From the NCBI RefSeq assembly GCF_020819595.1, contig NZ_JAJHNP010000015.1, forward strand, positions 124,001 to 188,000: a stretch of 64,000 bases of DNA. The letters are read 5' to 3'. Below the pieces are notes generated by a model. The model ran no database searches and was not told where the DNA came from. It saw only the letters and a list, made by a program, of their open reading frames with translations. The translations under genes and the position numbers were made by a program. The stretch is from Streptomyces barringtoniae. GTDB lineage: Bacteria; Actinomycetota; Actinomycetes; Streptomycetales; Streptomycetaceae. This document shows positions 53,478 to 62,831 of the stretch, in pieces (position 1 is the stretch's first letter; every line of letters begins with the position of its first letter).

Positions 53478-56400
53478 TTACTGCTGCGGTTGCTGCGGCG
53501 GCGGGGCCTGCGGAGGCTGCTGCTGCGGGTAGCCGGGCTGCGGCTGCTGCTGCCCCTGCGGCGGCTGGGGGTAGCCGTACGGCTGGCCCTGCTGCTGCGG
53601 CGGGTAGGGCTGCTGGCCCGGTGGCTGCGGGTGGGGCTGCTGGGCCGGTGCGGCCTGCGGGTACGGCTGCTGGGCCGGTGCGGCCTGCGGGTACGGCTGC
53701 TGGCCCGGTGCGGCTTGCGGGTAGGGCTGCTGACCCGGTGCCTGCGGGTACGGCTGCTGGCCCTGCTGGGGCGGGTACGGCTGCGGAGGCCCGGTGTACA
53801 GGTCCTGACCCGGTGCCTGCGGGTAGGGCTGGCCCGGCATGGGCTGGCCCGGCATCGGTGGGGCGGCCACCGGCGGCGGGTTGCCGTCGCTGGTCCACAG
53901 GCCGTGCGCCTGCTGGTGGCGTACGAAGTCCTCGGCGACCAGTGCGGCGAGATTGAAGTACGCCTCGCGCGTCCTGGGCCGCATCATGTCGAGGTCGACC
54001 TCGGCACCGGCGGCCAGATGCTCGTCGAAGGGCACGACCACGACCGCGCGCGTCCGCGTCTCGAAGTGCGCCACGATGTCCTCGACCTTGATCATCTTGC
54101 CGGTCTCACGGACACCGGAGATCACGGTGAGCGAGCGGGAGACCAGGTCGGCGTACCCGTGCGCGGACAGCCAGTCCAGCGTCGTACTGGCGCTGCTCGC
54201 ACCGTCCACGGACGGCGTGGAGATGATGATCAGCTGGTCGGCGAGGTCGAGCACCCCGCGCATGGCGCTGTACAGCAGACCTGTGCCCGAGTCGGTCAGG
54301 ATGACCGGGTACTGCCGGCCGAGGACGTCGATCGCGCGCCGGTAGTCCTCGTCGTTGAACGTGGTCGAGACCGCCGGGTCCACGTCGTTGGCGATGATCT
54401 CCAGACCGGAGGGCGCCTGCGAGGTGAACCGCCGGATGTCCATGTACGAGTTCAGGTGCGGGATCGCCTGCACGAGGTCACGGATGGTGGCACCCGTCTC
54501 CCGGCGCACGCGCCGCCCGAGCGTACCGGCGTCCGGGTTCGCGTCGATGGCGAGGATCTTGTCCTGCCGCTCGGTGGCGAGGGTGGAGCCCAGCGCGGTG
54601 GTCGTGGTCGTCTTGCCGACGCCGCCCTTGAGGCTGATGACCGCGATCCGGTAGCAGGAGAGCACCGGCGTACGGATCAACTCCAGCTTGCGCTGCCGCT
54701 CGGCCTCCTCCTTCTTGCCCCCGAGCTTGAACCGGCCGCCCGCGGCCGCGGGCCGTCCGCTCTTCGCCTTCTGCTTCTTGTTGTTCAACAGCCGGTCCGA
54801 GGACAGCTCCACGGCGGCCGTGTAACCGAGCGGCGCGGCACCGGGGTTGGTCGGCTGCCGGTGGTCGTGCCGGACGGGCTGCGGCCACGCGGCACCGGAC
54901 CGCGGATCGACCGGGGCCTGCGCGGCCTGCGGCGGCGCCTGCGGGGCCGGGGCCTGCGCGGCCTGCGGCGGCGCCTGCGGGGCCGGGGCCTGCCAGCCCT
55001 CGGCCGCCGGCGCGCCGTCCGGCCCCTGCGGGTGCTGCGGGTGCTGCGGGAAGCCGTAACCACCGGAAGCGCTGGGGTTGTTGGGGTTCGGCTGGGGCGC
55101 GGGGGGCTGCGGCGGGAAGCCGTAACCGCCCGGCTGGGGCTGGGGCTGGGGCTGGGGCTGGGCGTTGGGGGTGCCGGGGTGGGGGAAGCCGTAACCACCG
55201 GCGGCGTTGGGGTTGTTGGGGTTGGGCTGGGGCGCGGGAGGCTGCTGCGGCGGGAAGCCGTAACCGCCGGACGCGTCGGGGCCCGCCGGGTTCGGCTGAC
55301 CCGGCTGACCGGGCTGCGGTGCGAAGGGTGCGCCAGGCTGGTTCGGCTGGCTCGCCTGGTTCGGCTGGCTCGCCTGGTTCCAGGCGGCGGGCGCGGGCTG
55401 CGGGGCCTGCGGCTGGAACGGCGGCTGCTGGCCGGGTCCGCCACCGGGGCCCTGCGCGGCCGACGGCTGCGGCTGGGCGGGCATCGGGCCGGGCTGCTGC
55501 TGCGCGGGCCACTGGGCCGCCGGAGCGGGCGCCGCGGGCTGGTAGGAAGGCGGCAACGGGGGCACCCCGCTCTGCGGCGCGGGCGGAGGCGCCCAGCCGG
55601 GCTGGGCGTCCTGGGGCACCGGGGGAGCGGGCGGTACGGCGGCCTGGGCTGCGCCGGTCTGCGTGGTGCCGTCCGGCTGGGCGCCGTCCGCCGCTGCGCC
55701 GGGCTGAGGCACGCTGTCCTGCACACCGGCCTCGGCGGCGCTGGCGTCGGCATCCTGCGCGACTGCATCCGGGGTTACAGCGCCGTCGGACTCGGCGTGG
55801 CCGGCCTCGGCGTCGTCGGAGGCGGCGTTGTCGGCGGACCCGTCCGGGGCGCGGTCCGTCTCCTCTGCCTCGGCACCGGCGTCGCCCTCGGCCGTGTCCT
55901 CGTCCTCGACCTCGGCCCGTGCCCTGCCGTCACCGTCGCCTTCGTCCTCATCCACATCGGCCCCGGAAACAGCCGAGCCCTCCCCGGAACCGACGTCATG
56001 CCCGGAATCGGAACCGGAACCGGAATCGGCCTCCGCGGAGACCGCGTCCGCAGATGCCACTACCGACCGCTCGTCCGCGCCTTCGGCGGAGCCTTCCGAC
56101 GCCGACGCCTCGCCCTCACCACCGGCGGAACTCGTCGCCGGAGCGGTCCCCTCCGCGGAGCCCTCCTCACCGGCGCCGTCCCGCACCGCGGCCGCGCGCT
56201 CGGCGATCTCCGCCATCTCGCGCTTCAGGGCCACGGCGGAGAACCGCATGGTGGCCCCGCTCTCCAGGTCCCCATTGCTCGTCTCCGGCTCGACCGCGGG
56301 CGCCGGGGCGGGTGGCTGTGGCTGCTGAGCCGGCTGGGCGGCCTGCGGCTGCTGCGCCTCGAAACCCTCGGGCAACTGCGGCATCGGGACGGGGTTCCCG

Positions 56401-56780
56401 GCGGGCGGCGCGGGCGGCATCGGCGCGGCGTAGGGGGCTCCCTGGTCCGGCGAAGGCGGGGCGTACGGAGCGCCCTGGTCCGGCGAAGGCGGGGCGTACG
56501 GAGCGCCCTGGTCCGGCGAAGGCGGGGCGTAAGGGGCGCCCTGGGCGGGCGGAGGCGGGGTGTAGGGCGCGCCGTGCACCGGCGGGGGTGGCGGGGGCGC
56601 CGGAGCCGACGAAGGCGCACCGGACGAGCTCTGCGCGTTCTGCGCGTTCTGCGTGTACCAGGCGGGCGGCGCGTAGTCGATGGTGAACTCGCCCGTCATC
56701 TCGATGGCGGACTCCGCGTCGGTCTGGTCGTCGTCGGGTGTGTCCCAGCCCCCGCGGATCCCGTCCCGATCGCTGTTCAC
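53478..56780 (-). CDS. EspI-like MinD/ParA-family ATPase with Pro/Gln-rich arms (ESX-associated)
   Basis: The 1100-residue protein has a central ATPase of the MinD/ParA class, with deviant Walker A KGGVGKTT near residue 715, AIDANPDAGTLGRRVRRETGATIRDL and VILTDSGTG. About 620 N-terminal residues are Pro/Ala/Gln/Gly-rich, including an acidic stretch and tandem Pro-Tyr-Ala repeats. About 150 C-terminal residues are QQPYPQA repeats. EspI of mycobacterial ESX-1 has the same design and helps couple secretion to ATP state. Position next to eccE, eccB and mycP agrees. AGGAGG precedes GTG 56780. The large arms may form a condensate or a binding platform (inference). The 345-bp gap 56781-57125 shows no gene. 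Confidence 0.83.
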   Translation of the reverse strand: MNSDRDGIRGGWDTPDDDQTDAESAIEMTGEFTIDYAPPAWYTQNAQNAQSSSGAPSSAPAPPPPPPVHGAPYTPPPPAQGAPYAPPSPDQGAPYAPPSPDQGAPYAPPSPDQGAPYAAPMPPAPPAGNPVPMPQLPEGFEAQQPQAAQPAQQPQPPAPAPAVEPETSNGDLESGATMRFSAVALKREMAEIAERAAAVRDGAGEEGSAEGTAPATSSAGGEGEASASEGSAEGADERSVVASADAVSAEADSGSGSDSGHDVGSGEGSAVSGADVDEDEGDGDGRARAEVEDEDTAEGDAGAEAEETDRAPDGSADNAASDDAEAGHAESDGAVTPDAVAQDADASAAEAGVQDSVPQPGAAADGAQPDGTTQTGAAQAAVPPAPPVPQDAQPGWAPPPAPQSGVPPLPPSYQPAAPAPAAQWPAQQQPGPMPAQPQPSAAQGPGGGPGQQPPFQPQAPQPAPAAWNQASQPNQASQPNQPGAPFAPQPGQPGQPNPAGPDASGGYGFPPQQPPAPQPNPNNPNAAGGYGFPHPGTPNAQPQPQPQPQPGGYGFPPQPPAPQPNPNNPSASGGYGFPQHPQHPQGPDGAPAAEGWQAPAPQAPPQAAQAPAPQAPPQAAQAPVDPRSGAAWPQPVRHDHRQPTNPGAAPLGYTAAVELSSDRLLNNKKQKAKSGRPAAAGGRFKLGGKKEEAERQRKLELIRTPVLSCYRIAVISLKGGVGKTTTTTALGSTLATERQDKILAIDANPDAGTLGRRVRRETGATIRDLVQAIPHLNSYMDIRRFTSQAPSGLEIIANDVDPAVSTTFNDEDYRRAIDVLGRQYPVILTDSGTGLLYSAMRGVLDLADQLIIISTPSVDGASSASTTLDWLSAHGYADLVSRSLTVISGVRETGKMIKVEDIVAHFETRTRAVVVVPFDEHLAAGAEVDLDMMRPRTREAYFNLAALVAEDFVRHQQAHGLWTSDGNPPPVAAPPMPGQPMPGQPYPQAPGQDLYTGPPQPYPPQQGQQPYPQAPGQQPYPQAAPGQQPYPQAAPAQQPYPQAAPAQQPHPQPPGQQPYPPQQQGQPYGYPQPPQGQQQPQPGYPQQQPPQAPPPQQPQQ
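53640..53760 (-). repeat. 30-bp tandem repeats encoding QQPYPQAAP units
   Basis: Near-identical 30-bp units (GGCCTGCGGGTACGGCTGCT and following bases) recur in tandem in the 3' part of the ATPase gene. They give the repeated Gln-Gln-Pro-Tyr-Pro-Gln-Ala-Ala-Pro peptide at the C-terminus. Confidence 0.65.
56430..56555 (-). repeat. 33-bp tandem repeats encoding GAPYAPPSPDQ units
   Basis: Three near-identical 33-bp copies and diverged edge copies lie in the 5' part of the ATPase gene. They encode 11-residue Gly-Ala-Pro-Tyr-Ala-Pro-Pro-Ser-Pro-Asp-Gln units. Being a multiple of three, copy changes keep the frame. Confidence 0.65.
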
Positions 56781-57125
56781 AGTTCCTCCTGGTGTGGTCG
56801 AACACCCTCATGCCGTGCCGGGGCGACCATGTCGTGTCGTTCCGAGTCGTCCGTGGTCATTCGGGGCAGTCCGAGCCGACCGTCCTCCCCTGGGACACCG
56901 ATCGCCCGGTCACGGGTCGTGCCATCGCGCCCGCTCCCAGCCTAATCACCACGAGGCGTCCCCCGGCAGGCCCGCCCGCCTCCGAGCACACATCCACCGG
57001 GTCCCCGCGCACCCCGAACGGCCCCGTCTACCACGGTGCTTGCCGGATGGATTGGGGAGGAATCGGTGGACAACGGACGCACAGGGGACGCGGCCACCGC
57101 GAACAAAACAGACAGGAAGGGCAGT

Positions 57126-57905
57126 TCAGTCCATTCGGCGAGGTGTGCCCAACAATCCGATCTCGGCGTCAGTGGGTTGGGTCATCACGTACTGCCGGTC
57201 ACGATCCGTGCACCACAGGGTGACGCCGTCGGGCAGCGTCGGCAGCGTCTCCACCTCGGTACGCGTCAGCCCCATGGTGCGTCCGAGTTCGGCGGCCTCG
57301 TCCGGCGAGACCCGCTGGATGCCGGCGAGCCGCGCCTGGCGCAGCAGCCGCGGTGCGACGGGGCTGAGATACGGCAGCAGGGTCACCACCGATTGCCAGG
57401 GCCCGGACACGACGCGCCCGCGGGGCGGCCGCATACCGCAGTCCCGCACCACCAGCACCGGCGTACCGGCGGAGGCGCCCTGTGGCGGCACCCGGCCGAC
57501 GTCGAACACGGACAGTCCGTTCTGCCCGCCGCCCATCGCGTGCACCATCTGCATCCAGGCTTGCGGCCGGCCGGTCTCCACCGCGACCCGGGCGCCGGTG
57601 GCCGCCGAGCGCAGCGCCAGTACCTGCGCGGTCCACAGGCCACCGATCAGCACGACGTCGTACGGAGTCGGCCGGTTGATGCCCAGCACGGCCGGCTGGC
57701 CCTCGGCGTCGACGCCGGCCACCACGCCGTCGTCCCCGATGGGCAGGGCGAGCGCGTCCAGTTGCTGTGCGGGCAGTCCGTGCCGCCCGTGCCGGGGCCC
57801 GATCAGGCCCAGTCCGTGCCGCAGCAGCTCGCCCGCCCGGCGCGGACCGGACGCCGCCGGTGCGTCCGCGCCCGGCATCGAGGACATCGTCGGAATCGTC
57901 GTCAC
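57126..57905 (-). CDS. ESX-locus protein of unknown function, coupled to eccE
   Basis: The 259-residue cytoplasmic protein has no membrane helix. Recognisable stretches are ALALPIGDDGVVAGVDAEGQPAVLGINRPTPYDVVLIGGLWTAQVLALR and DRDRQYVMTQPTDAEIGLLG. They read like a regulatory domain that compares or binds a nucleotide or protein surface. Related proteins occur beside eccE in Streptomyces ESX loci. GTG 57905 overlaps the eccE stop by 4 bp, so the products are made together. A role in secretion is inferred from linkage only. Confidence 0.72.
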   Translation of the reverse strand: MTTIPTMSSMPGADAPAASGPRRAGELLRHGLGLIGPRHGRHGLPAQQLDALALPIGDDGVVAGVDAEGQPAVLGINRPTPYDVVLIGGLWTAQVLALRSAATGARVAVETGRPQAWMQMVHAMGGGQNGLSVFDVGRVPPQGASAGTPVLVVRDCGMRPPRGRVVSGPWQSVVTLLPYLSPVAPRLLRQARLAGIQRVSPDEAAELGRTMGLTRTEVETLPTLPDGVTLWCTDRDRQYVMTQPTDAEIGLLGTPRRMD

Positions 57906-59242
57906 CGCGCACCTCCGAGAGGCAGTGTGGCGAGCATGCCGGGCAGCTGTTCCCGGTCGAGGCGGGCCAGACCGGCCCCTGCCTGCCGGGCGGCGCCCTC
58001 CAGCGCGCGTCGCGCCGCCACGAGTTCGTCGTCGCTGCGCCCGGTTACCCGCAGATGCGCGGACAGGGCCACTTCCTGTCGCTCGCCGTGCGTAAGAGTG
58101 AGGCTGAACGTGGTCGCGAGGGCCGGTATCGCCGTGACCCGGGCGACGAAGTGCGGCAGCGACTCACCCCGGCCGCCGCCCAGTTGGGGCCAGCGCCTGA
58201 CCCAGTACGTCGTGTGCCGCCGGTTGTCGCAGCGCCAGCTGCGCCCGGACTCCTCCGTGCGCCGCTCCCGGGTCTCGCTGCGCCCCGCCTCGGCGGTGAC
58301 CAGCGGGTTGGCGCAGGCCGAGGTGGCGAGCGCGGCGACCAGCTCCTCCTCGTCGAGCACGCGCGCCCGGAACCCGGCGCCCGTCAGCCGGCTCGCGAGG
58401 TGGTCCGCCGCCCGTACGACACATTTCTGCGCCCCGAGCAGGCCGCCCCCGCGCGCTGCCACGGCCTCCGCGCACGCCTCGGGGTCGAGCTTCAGCGCGA
58501 TCCAGGTGATGCGCACCGCCGGGGCGCCCGTCTGTTCCTGCAGCGGAAGGTAGTTGGACACGGCGACGGACTGCTGGGGCAGGTGCAGCGCGGGGGCCGG
58601 CTGGGTGTGCAGCACTATCTGGGCCGACTCCAGCCGGATGTCGTCCACTTCCAGCGCGTCGCGCACCAGGGCGACCGGCAGCGGCTGCCGACTCCGCTCG
58701 GCCCGCAGCGCGGTCGCGTCGGCCTCGACCTGGAGCACGGCCGTGACGAAGGTGCCGTCCCCGACGATGCCGACCGGGCGCCGGTCACGCGGGCCGTGGG
58801 AGTACGTGCGCAGGGCGGGCTCGCACTCGAGTGCGGGCACCAGCGCCGGTTCGGTGCCCGGCGGTATCGACGTACTCGCGGCCCGCCGCTGGCGCGCCTT
58901 CAGTGCCCGTGCGGTGGCGAGCCATTCGGGCAACGACCGCCCCCGGCGCCGAGCGAACGCCAGCACGATCAGCAACAGCGCGACGACCGCGGCGGGCACC
59001 AGGGCCATGGGGCCGATGACCCAGCCGACGACGACCGCCGCCACAGCGAGTTCCGGCAGTACAAGCCGTTGCAGGCGGAATGAACCGGACTGCATCGGAC
59101 GGACAGCCGAACGCGCCGCGTCCGGGACCTGCCCTTCCCGGCGCGGCCTCGGCAGCTGCCCCGCCGGTTCCGGACCGGCCGCCGCAGGGCCGGGTGTCCG
59201 CTCCTGTCGGCGAGTACGGGACCGCGTCCCCGAAGCCCTCAA
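57902..59242 (-). CDS. eccE: Type VII secretion membrane protein EccE
   Basis: The 446-residue protein begins with a ~65-residue Arg/Pro-rich tail. Two adjacent membrane helices follow (LVLPELAVAAVVVGWVIGP and LVPAAVVALLLIVLAFA), then a large soluble domain (GRSLPEWLATARALKARQRR, FVTAVLQVEADATALR, LTGAGFRARVLDEEELVAAL). This is the EccE layout; EccE stabilises the ESX membrane complex. The start is a TTG at 59242 behind GGGGGG; a start nearer the first helix cannot be excluded. It is divergent from eccB, with which it shares the 193-bp control region 59243-59435. Confidence 0.8.
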   Translation of the reverse strand: MRASGTRSRTRRQERTPGPAAAGPEPAGQLPRPRREGQVPDAARSAVRPMQSGSFRLQRLVLPELAVAAVVVGWVIGPMALVPAAVVALLLIVLAFARRRGRSLPEWLATARALKARQRRAASTSIPPGTEPALVPALECEPALRTYSHGPRDRRPVGIVGDGTFVTAVLQVEADATALRAERSRQPLPVALVRDALEVDDIRLESAQIVLHTQPAPALHLPQQSVAVSNYLPLQEQTGAPAVRITWIALKLDPEACAEAVAARGGGLLGAQKCVVRAADHLASRLTGAGFRARVLDEEELVAALATSACANPLVTAEAGRSETRERRTEESGRSWRCDNRRHTTYWVRRWPQLGGGRGESLPHFVARVTAIPALATTFSLTLTHGERQEVALSAHLRVTGRSDDELVAARRALEGAARQAGAGLARLDREQLPGMLATLPLGGAR

Positions 59243-59435
59243 TTCATCCCCCCGTTTTCCTCACAGTTCGTTGGAATTCCGCCCCCGAGTACGGCCTTTG
59301 AGAGCCCGGGTACCCTACCCGCTCCACGGAGCCGATCAGATACCAGGCATAGTAGGGGGTCGGTCCGACAACGGAGGAACGGAGACAGTGGTCTCCGGCC
59401 GTCATCCGGGCGGCACACGGGGAGAAACAGGGCAG

Positions 59436-60968
59436 ATGGCATCTCGGCGGGATCAACTCAACGCCTACACCTTTGCGAAGCAGCGCATGCTCGCGGCGTT
59501 CGTCCAGCCTTCCTCGGACGGCTCGGAGGAGGGAGCTCCCAAGCCCTTGCGGGCGATCGTGCCCAGCACCATCGTCGGAGTGGTCGTCATGGCCGCGTTC
59601 GGCGCCTGGGGCATGTTCCGGCCGACCGCACCACAGGGCTGGGACACTCCCGGCGAAAAGGTGATCATCGCCAGCAAGTCCACCACGCGGTACGTCGTCC
59701 TCACCACGAACGGCAAGACCGAGCTGCACCCGGTGCTCAACATGGCGTCGGCGAAACTCCTCCTTGCCGACGGCAAGGGCGAAGTGGTCACCGTCGACGA
59801 GTCGATCCTGGACAACGGCAAGATCCCGCACGGCGTCACCATCGGCATCCCGTACGCCCCCGACCGCCTGCCCTCCAGCGAGGGGGCGGGTGCCAAGAAG
59901 CGCTGGGCCGTCTGCGAGCGCCCGAGCGCGGGCGGCACGGCCATCCAGAAGGCGGCGTTCGTCCTCGCCGCCCGGGACATGAGCAAGACCGAAGGGAGCC
60001 ACGAGAAGCTCAGCGGCGGCGAGCTCCTGTACGTGGCCGACCCGAACGGGAAGCGCTACATCGTGGACGCCCAAGGCACCGCGTACGAGGTCGACAAGAA
60101 CGACGAGTTGCTGCTGCGTACCCTGGTGGGCGCGGGCCGGCAGCCCGAGCGGGTGTCGCGGGAATGGCTCGCAACCCTTCACACCGGTGATCCGGTCGAG
60201 TTCCCGAAGGTCGAGGGAAACGTGAGCGCGCCCGCCGGTGTCCAGGGCGGCCTGCCGGACAAGGCGAACCGGGTCGGCATGGTTCTCCGGGCTCCCAACG
60301 GCGACCACGAGCAGTACTACGTCGTCGAGCAGGGAAAGGTCCTGCCCGTCTCGGACTTCACCGCGAAGCTGCTCCTCAACAGCAAGGAACTGGTCCGTCT
60401 CGGCCAGGCCGGAAAGGCCCTCGACGTCAGCGCGGGTGCGTTCGAGCCCGACGCGACCGCCTTCGCGGCCGACCACAAGTGGCCGAGCCTCACCCCCGAG
60501 GTCGTCAACGACCCGGGCCTGTCAGGTGGCAGCCGCAACACCATCTGCAACGTCCTGCGCGACGTCGACAAGGACGACGGTACGCGGACCACCCTGAGCA
60601 CCTGGGCGGGCACGGACTTCCCGGCCGCGCTCCCCACCGGGTCGTCGAGTGCGTACGTGACCCCCGGCTCGGGCCAGCTCTACCGCCAGTACCAGGGCAC
60701 GAACACCAAGGTCGGCGGGCTGTTCCTCGTCACCGACACCGGCCTGCGCTACGCGATGCAGTCCAACGCCGACAGCGACACGGACGGCACCGAGTTCGGC
60801 ATGACGGCGAAGCAGCGCAAGGAACTGCGGCAGGAGGCCCAACTCGCCCAGATCCGCCTCGGATACTCCGATGTGGACCCCGCTCCCGTACCGGCGGCCT
60901 GGTCCCTGTTCCTGCCGACGGGACCGCGTCTGTCGACCACGGCGGCGAGCCAGCCGCAGGGTTCGTAG
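59436..60968 (+). CDS. eccB: Type VII secretion core protein EccB
   Basis: The 510-residue protein starts with the family-typical MASRRDQLNAYTFAKQRMLAAFVQP. One membrane helix (~56-73, AIVPSTIVGVVVMAAFGAWGMF) follows, then a large extracytoplasmic domain of EccB repeats. A cysteine pair (WAVCERPS and NTICNVL) probably forms a disulfide as in mycobacterial EccB. It is a core part of the ESX channel. ATG 59436 fits the conserved N-terminus; GTG 59388 behind GGAGG is an in-frame alternative. mycP follows after 9 bp. Confidence 0.92.
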   Translation: MASRRDQLNAYTFAKQRMLAAFVQPSSDGSEEGAPKPLRAIVPSTIVGVVVMAAFGAWGMFRPTAPQGWDTPGEKVIIASKSTTRYVVLTTNGKTELHPVLNMASAKLLLADGKGEVVTVDESILDNGKIPHGVTIGIPYAPDRLPSSEGAGAKKRWAVCERPSAGGTAIQKAAFVLAARDMSKTEGSHEKLSGGELLYVADPNGKRYIVDAQGTAYEVDKNDELLLRTLVGAGRQPERVSREWLATLHTGDPVEFPKVEGNVSAPAGVQGGLPDKANRVGMVLRAPNGDHEQYYVVEQGKVLPVSDFTAKLLLNSKELVRLGQAGKALDVSAGAFEPDATAFAADHKWPSLTPEVVNDPGLSGGSRNTICNVLRDVDKDDGTRTTLSTWAGTDFPAALPTGSSSAYVTPGSGQLYRQYQGTNTKVGGLFLVTDTGLRYAMQSNADSDTDGTEFGMTAKQRKELRQEAQLAQIRLGYSDVDPAPVPAAWSLFLPTGPRLSTTAASQPQGS

Positions 60969-60977
60969 GAGGGCCTG

Positions 60978-62249
60978 GTGTCGTACGCTCCGTCGTCCTC
61001 GCGTCTGCTCCGTACCGCGGCGACCGCGGCCGCCGCGCTGTGCACCGCCACCGTCGCACTCGCGCCGCCTGCCGCTGCCGACTCCTTCAGCGACCAGTGC
61101 ACCTTCCCGAACAAGAAGTACCCCGGCACACCCTGGGCCCTTCAGCGCGTCAACCTCGACGAACTGTGGAGCCAGTCCAAGGGCAAGGGGGTGAGGGTGG
61201 CCGTCATCGACACGGGTGTCGACACGGCCAACCCGCAGCTCAGCCGGGCGGTTGACGGGTCCCTGGGCACGAACCTCCTGCCCCCCAAGGACAGCAAGGG
61301 CAAGCCGGTCGACGGCGCCAAGTCCAAGCCCACGACCGACACGGTGGGCCACGGCACGCGCGTGGCCGGCATCATCGCCGCCCGGCCCATGAAGAGCACC
61401 GGCTTCGTCGGCCTCGCCCCCGAGGCCACCATCGTCCCGATCAAGCAGAACGACGCCGAGGGCCACGGCACGTCCAAGTCCCTCGCCCAGGCGATCCAGC
61501 ACGCGATCCAGGTCAAGGCACAGGTCATCAACATCTCCCAGGACACCACGAACGCCGTGGCACCGGGCGACGACCTGCACAACGCGATCAACGAGGCCCT
61601 GAACCACAAGATCGTCGTGGTCGCCTCGGCAGGCAACGACGGCCTCGACGGCAACGTCAAGCCCACCTACCCCGCTTCCTACCCCGGCGTCCTGGCGGTC
61701 GCCGCGTCGGACCGCAACAACGAGCGCGCGCCCTTCTCCCAGTCCGGCGACTTCGTGGGCGTTGCCGCCCCCGGCGTCGACATGATCTCGACGGTCCCCA
61801 AGGGCGGCCACTGTTCCGACAACGGCACGAGCTTCTCCGCGCCGTACGTGGCCGGCGTGGCCGCCCTCATCAAGGCCAAGCACCCCGACTGGACACCCCG
61901 CGAGATCGTGGCCCAGATCGAACAGACGGCAGAACGCTCCGTCGCCGGCCACGACCGCCTGGTCGGCTGGGGTGTCGTCGACCCCGTCCGCGCCCTGACG
62001 GAGGACGACCGTCCCATCGAGCGGCCCGAGCCGCTCGAGGGCCTCAGCCGGGCCGAGGCTCCGACCCCGGCCCGACTGGAACTCGGTGAAACGGCGGACG
62101 AACGCAACGCCCGTCTGGCGACGTATGTCTCCGTGGGCGCGGCCGTACTGGTGGCCGCCCTCGGCGGGGCGGCGGTGGCGATCCGCGACGCGCGCAGGAA
62201 GGCGGGGACCAGCGGACCGGGCGAGGTCGCAGCCGTGAAAGATGCGTGA
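60978..62249 (+). CDS. mycP: Mycosin (MycP), subtilisin-type protease of the ESX system
   Basis: The 423-residue S8 protease has a signal peptide, Asp78 (VRVAVIDTGVD), His125 (VGHGTRVAGIIA) and Ser285 (NGTSFSAPYVAG), and a C-terminal membrane helix (VSVGAAVLVAALGGAAVAI). It is therefore anchored on the outer face. Mycosins stabilise the ESX membrane complex and cut some substrates. Cys41 and Cys279 may link the N-terminal extension to the domain. GGAGGG is 5 bp before GTG 60978, and coupling with eccB is likely. Confidence 0.93.
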   Translation: MSYAPSSSRLLRTAATAAAALCTATVALAPPAAADSFSDQCTFPNKKYPGTPWALQRVNLDELWSQSKGKGVRVAVIDTGVDTANPQLSRAVDGSLGTNLLPPKDSKGKPVDGAKSKPTTDTVGHGTRVAGIIAARPMKSTGFVGLAPEATIVPIKQNDAEGHGTSKSLAQAIQHAIQVKAQVINISQDTTNAVAPGDDLHNAINEALNHKIVVVASAGNDGLDGNVKPTYPASYPGVLAVAASDRNNERAPFSQSGDFVGVAAPGVDMISTVPKGGHCSDNGTSFSAPYVAGVAALIKAKHPDWTPREIVAQIEQTAERSVAGHDRLVGWGVVDPVRALTEDDRPIERPEPLEGLSRAEAPTPARLELGETADERNARLATYVSVGAAVLVAALGGAAVAIRDARRKAGTSGPGEVAAVKDA

Positions 62250-62287
62250 AGACCGCTTGGCAGTAGCAGAGTTGTCACACAAGTCAG

Positions 62288-62316
62288 TTGGGGGTGTCAG
62301 ATCCGTTGACTAGAGT
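62288..62316 (+). promoter_or_regulatory. Candidate promoter for the WXG-type gene pair
   Basis: TTGGGG (62288-62293), 17 bp spacer, TAGAGT (62311-62316). It fits the major-sigma-factor pattern of Streptomyces moderately and lies 75 bp before GTG 62391, after the mycP stop. Confidence 0.4.
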
Positions 62317-62390
62317 GACTGCATTGCGAAAACGAATGCTCGAGGCGTGCGCTTGCCTCGGGCAGGGGACAGGAATGGGGGAGGCGCAAC

Positions 62391-62831
62391 GTGCTGCCTG
62401 ACGGGGGCGGAAGCGATCTGAGGCGCGGTCTGGAGGCCCTGCAGACCTTCAAGTCGCGGGTGGATGCCCTGCTCGACACGTTCGAGCGTTCGCCGGGTGA
62501 TCCGAAGAAGGTGGGGATGCACACGCTCTCCCTTACCTCGTTCTGCGGCACGGGCCAGTTCGCCGAGGCCACTGATCTCCACAGCCATTACCAGACCGTC
62601 CACGAGCAGATCACGTCACTCTCCCAGACGCTGAAGCTGCAGATCGAGGCCATGCAGATCGCCGTGCACGGCGCGGACATCGGCTACGACAAGCTGGAGG
62701 ACGATCTCCGGCGCCGCTTCCACGAGATCCGGACCCAGGTCAACGAGCAGATCGACGAGCAGGACGCCAAGACGCAGGCGGGCACCCAGCAGAAGCGCAC
62801 CGACCAGCACCAGTCCAAGGCGGGGTACTGA
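62391..62831 (+). CDS. Helical ESX-locus protein, probable WXG100-like partner
   Basis: The 146-residue all-helical protein (LRRGLEALQTFKSRVDALLDTFE and HYQTVHEQITSLSQTLKLQIEAMQIAVHGADIGYDKLEDDLRRRFHEIRTQVNEQ) has a short loop with a Gly-rich turn between two long helices, similar to WXG-type helical hairpins. A clear W-x-G is lacking; the turn reads FCGTGQ. The C-terminus is charged and Gln-rich. GGGGGAGG is 6 bp before GTG 62391. Its TGA overlaps the start of the next gene, so the two products are probably partners, as EsxA/EsxB-type pairs are. Confidence 0.7.
   Translation: MLPDGGGSDLRRGLEALQTFKSRVDALLDTFERSPGDPKKVGMHTLSLTSFCGTGQFAEATDLHSHYQTVHEQITSLSQTLKLQIEAMQIAVHGADIGYDKLEDDLRRRFHEIRTQVNEQIDEQDAKTQAGTQQKRTDQHQSKAGY

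Noticed and set aside
56430..56555. Regularly repeated 33-bp units as a CRISPR array
   Set aside because: The repeats are contiguous without unique spacers and encode an in-frame Pro/Tyr-rich peptide.
53490..56945. Long plus-strand open frame (1151 codons) opposite the EspI-like ATPase gene
   Set aside because: It is an antisense shadow produced by high GC and repeats; the opposite strand has Walker motifs, an RBS and normal codon use.
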